64,000 nt of DNA from Baylisascaris procyonis (lineage: Eukaryota; Nematoda; Chromadorea; Rhabditida; Ascarididae). The position numbers were made by a program, and so were the translations under genes. Each line of letters starts with the position of its first letter. Positions within the stretch are counted from its first letter, which is position 1. This document shows positions 61,985-64,000 of the stretch, in pieces. The stretch is from positions 6,611,001 through 6,675,000 of the forward strand of contig JAZARR010000214.1 of the NCBI GenBank assembly GCA_037389465.1, in the 5' to 3' direction. Under the pieces are notes generated by a model. It was given only the letters and a program-made list of their open reading frames with translations, searched no databases and had not been told where the DNA came from.

Positions 61985-64000
61985 TTAGAGAAAATCACCA
62001 CTATGTACAAACTGAAAAAAAACCTTATTAGTGATGTTTCCGTTTGTTTTATTGCCCAAGATTTGTTGACTCTGTTCGCCGTTGACAGCGTCCGGATGGT
62101 TGGCATTCTCATCGAACAAATTGTGTTGTTTTTGTGATTCAATTTCTGATACGGTTTCAGACGTGATACCGCCTTGTGTATTTTCGACACCTAATTCACG
62201 GTCGATAAGTGTACTTCTTTCAACGCTGGAAGATTCTGCGCCTAATTGCGAGGTTTGTTCTGATGCAGCTGTTGCTGGAATCTCTTGATCTTCGTTCACC
62301 GAATGATCGTCATATTCGCCAGTCGTAACATGTGACTCTTGAACACTATGACATAGGGCTTGATCGCCACTATCTGGTTGGGCATTGGTAATTTGCGTCT
62401 CACTTCCGGATATCTGCTGCTTTCCTTCTACATCGCTATTCTGTAATTCAGGTGAGCTCTGACATGTGTCAGCAGTGGCTTCTACCGAATTGGTCTCCGC
62501 CTCAGCCGTGTCCTTGCCGTTCGCACATTCGAACAATGGATTTGGTTCACTTTCGGCTTGCTCCATCTGAAGATTTTCGCTTATTTGCGGAGCAGAGGAT
62601 GAGATCTGTTCACTGCTGTGACCGTCACTCAAAGCTGTCGATGGTTGCTGCTGGTTTTCTTCTTGTGACGGCTGACTAGATTCAGTTAGAAAAACATCGG
62701 GCTGGCTGGCTTCTTCAACTTCCTCATCAGCACTTTTTGATACCTCACTTGTCTCCATCTCATTATTGCCTATTGCCTCTATTTGGCTTTTTTCTTCCGC
62801 TTGGTTCCTTGCATTGGTCTCATTCGCCTTTGAGGACGTGCCACCTGGTGTCTCTCCCGATTGTGAAGCTTCGAAAGCACCTGGAGTAGCGCTGTTTTCA
62901 TCAGTGCAACTGTCTTGTTCGGCTGTCGTTCCATTGCTCCGACTAGATAGGCATGGCGAGCCTGGTTCAGTATCTGTAGAAGGCTGCTCAGCACCCTTGA
63001 CTGCCTGAGGTGAGTTCGCTTCATCACCTGTAACTTGAGGTGGCAGTTGCTCATTTACGTTGGTGATGTGTTCCTCGAAACTTGCACTTCGCTTTCTTCG
63101 CACTGCCGATGCCTCAGTAACGTTGACATCCTGTTCGGCCTGTCCCTCACCTATACTTAAGCCTTCTTCACAGACCTCGCTTGTCACTGTGTGGACTGCA
63201 TCTTCAGTGTCGTCCTCGCTTTTACAAGCCTGGATTTCAGGTTGCTGAATATTTTCATCGCCGGCAGCATTTTTGAGATGATCTTGAACGTCTTCATCTG
63301 ATCCGTTTCTGTTTTCTTCTTTCATCTCCCAGGACATCCCATCGGGAGCATTTTCGACTTTGCTAATCTCTTCACCTATTATAGATTGCTGAGCCATGTC
63401 AGGGGAACTTGGCTGTTTTGGTTCTGTAATGTGCTCAGCTGATCCTAAGGAAGCAGGTGAAGCCGCAGTGGGACCAGCTTCCGTAGACTGCTCATCTTCT
63501 GCCTCCTGAACTTTGGTCGGCGATTCAGCAAGCGCTGGGGAAGCTATTAATTCCTCTTGCATGGAATCATTATTTAGACTCCCTCGAGAAATTTGGTCTG
63601 CCTCCTTCTCTTTTCTTGGGCCTTCAGCAGCTCCTAGATCATCGGAAACCTCCTGCATTTCATCTGTACCGACACTTCGAGCAGAGCCGTTCTGAATTTG
63701 AGCATTGTCTGTTGCACCATTTACGGTCGCTGGTTCTGGGTTCAGTTCAGCTTCCTCACTTGCTTGTTGTTCTTCACTATGCTCCGAAATGCTCCCGATA
63801 TCATTGTTATCATTTTGCTCGGATAATTTCTCATCTACAGAAGTTTCTGCCAACGTTGCCTGGGTTTCGACCATCGTTTTTGGTTCGTCGGTTACCTCAC
63901 TGAGGCCTTCTGTGGGCGGTGTGACAGATTTGGGTTTTGATATCTCTTCGTGCTCGACTTGCTGCTCTTCGATGCACTCAGTTTCTTTCACTTTTTTCTG
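61985..64000 (-). CDS. acidic disordered protein, partial (window edge)
   Basis: One exon open for about 670 codons from the right edge of the window to a TAA at 61985-61987. No ATG is present near the edge: the frame continues as QKKVKETE, so the 5' part lies outside, unless the CAG at the edge is a splice acceptor. The protein is dominated by Glu, Ser, Gln, Ala, Thr and Asn with no hydrophobic segment, so it is predicted disordered. The only basic cluster is RRKRSASFEEH about 300 residues in, which could be a nuclear localisation signal or a basophilic-kinase site. The last codons (NITNK then VFFQFVHSGDFL) include AAG|GTTTTT, so the coding end may instead be spliced: an acceptor TGTTTCAG at about 61968 would put TAA straight after NITNK. 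GC content is higher than in the flank, supporting coding. Family unknown. Confidence 0.75.
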   Translation of the reverse strand, partial: QKKVKETECIEEQQVEHEEISKPKSVTPPTEGLSEVTDEPKTMVETQATLAETSVDEKLSEQNDNNDIGSISEHSEEQQASEEAELNPEPATVNGATDNAQIQNGSARSVGTDEMQEVSDDLGAAEGPRKEKEADQISRGSLNNDSMQEELIASPALAESPTKVQEAEDEQSTEAGPTAASPASLGSAEHITEPKQPSSPDMAQQSIIGEEISKVENAPDGMSWEMKEENRNGSDEDVQDHLKNAAGDENIQQPEIQACKSEDDTEDAVHTVTSEVCEEGLSIGEGQAEQDVNVTEASAVRRKRSASFEEHITNVNEQLPPQVTGDEANSPQAVKGAEQPSTDTEPGSPCLSSRSNGTTAEQDSCTDENSATPGAFEASQSGETPGGTSSKANETNARNQAEEKSQIEAIGNNEMETSEVSKSADEEVEEASQPDVFLTESSQPSQEENQQQPSTALSDGHSSEQISSSAPQISENLQMEQAESEPNPLFECANGKDTAEAETNSVEATADTCQSSPELQNSDVEGKQQISGSETQITNAQPDSGDQALCHSVQESHVTTGEYDDHSVNEDQEIPATAASEQTSQLGAESSSVERSTLIDRELGVENTQGGITSETVSEIESQKQHNLFDENANHPDAVNGEQSQQILGNKTNGNITNKVFFQFVHSGDFL

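Noticed and set aside
62082..63903. Plus-strand and third-frame open frames opposite the acidic protein
   Set aside because: Shadows of the long minus-strand exon, with composition dictated by its Glu/Ser codons.

Overview
The window looks like nuclear DNA of a nematode. It is strongly AT-rich, coding sequence is broken into short exons, splice acceptors follow the worm-type TTTCAG pattern and donors are mostly GTAAGT or GTGAGT. Introns of up to 8.8 kb, TA microsatellites and no tight gene packing point away from Caenorhabditis and are compatible with a clade III (filarial or other spirurid) worm; that last step is inference. No bacterial operon, Wolbachia-like insertion, CRISPR array or rRNA was seen.

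Layout. (1) 866-5156, plus strand: six exons of a protein ending in a Btz/SELOR-like domain (CASC3/Barentsz, an exon junction complex core factor); the 5' end is missing. (2) 8252-9125, minus strand: a two-exon, 165-residue disordered protein of unknown family with a 14-3-3-type motif. (3) 12688-20125, plus strand: a GNAT acetyltransferase of the SAT1/SAT2 (spermidine/spermine or thialysine N-acetyltransferase) family in five exons, lacking only its first exon; its last intron (5.3 kb) hosts a block of mobile-element-like sequence with a dimeric tRNA-derived repeat. (4) 20802-37902, minus strand: a complete 12-exon, 744-residue TMTC4 orthologue (ER multi-pass protein O-mannosyltransferase family with seven TPRs), tail-to-tail with the acetyltransferase 676 bp away. 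(5) 37903-61984: 24 kb with no convincing gene, only decayed or unproven coding fragments, short repeats and hairpins. (6) 61985-64000, minus strand: a very acidic, low-complexity 670-residue open exon cut by the window edge.

The genes are unrelated in pathway: mRNA metabolism, polyamine or lysine-analogue acetylation, ER glycosylation and two unknowns. There is no operon-like arrangement. The most interesting non-genic signals are two perfect intronic hairpins (22 and 23 bp arms), the dimeric tRNA-derived element at 15806-16080, an 88-bp C/A-rich tandem repeat inside TMTC4, and three CACCGATT boxes spaced at multiples of 10 bp beside a GC-rich patch near 10.2-10.5 kb. All exon boundaries were read by eye from frame, splice sites and family similarity recalled from memory; no database search was run.
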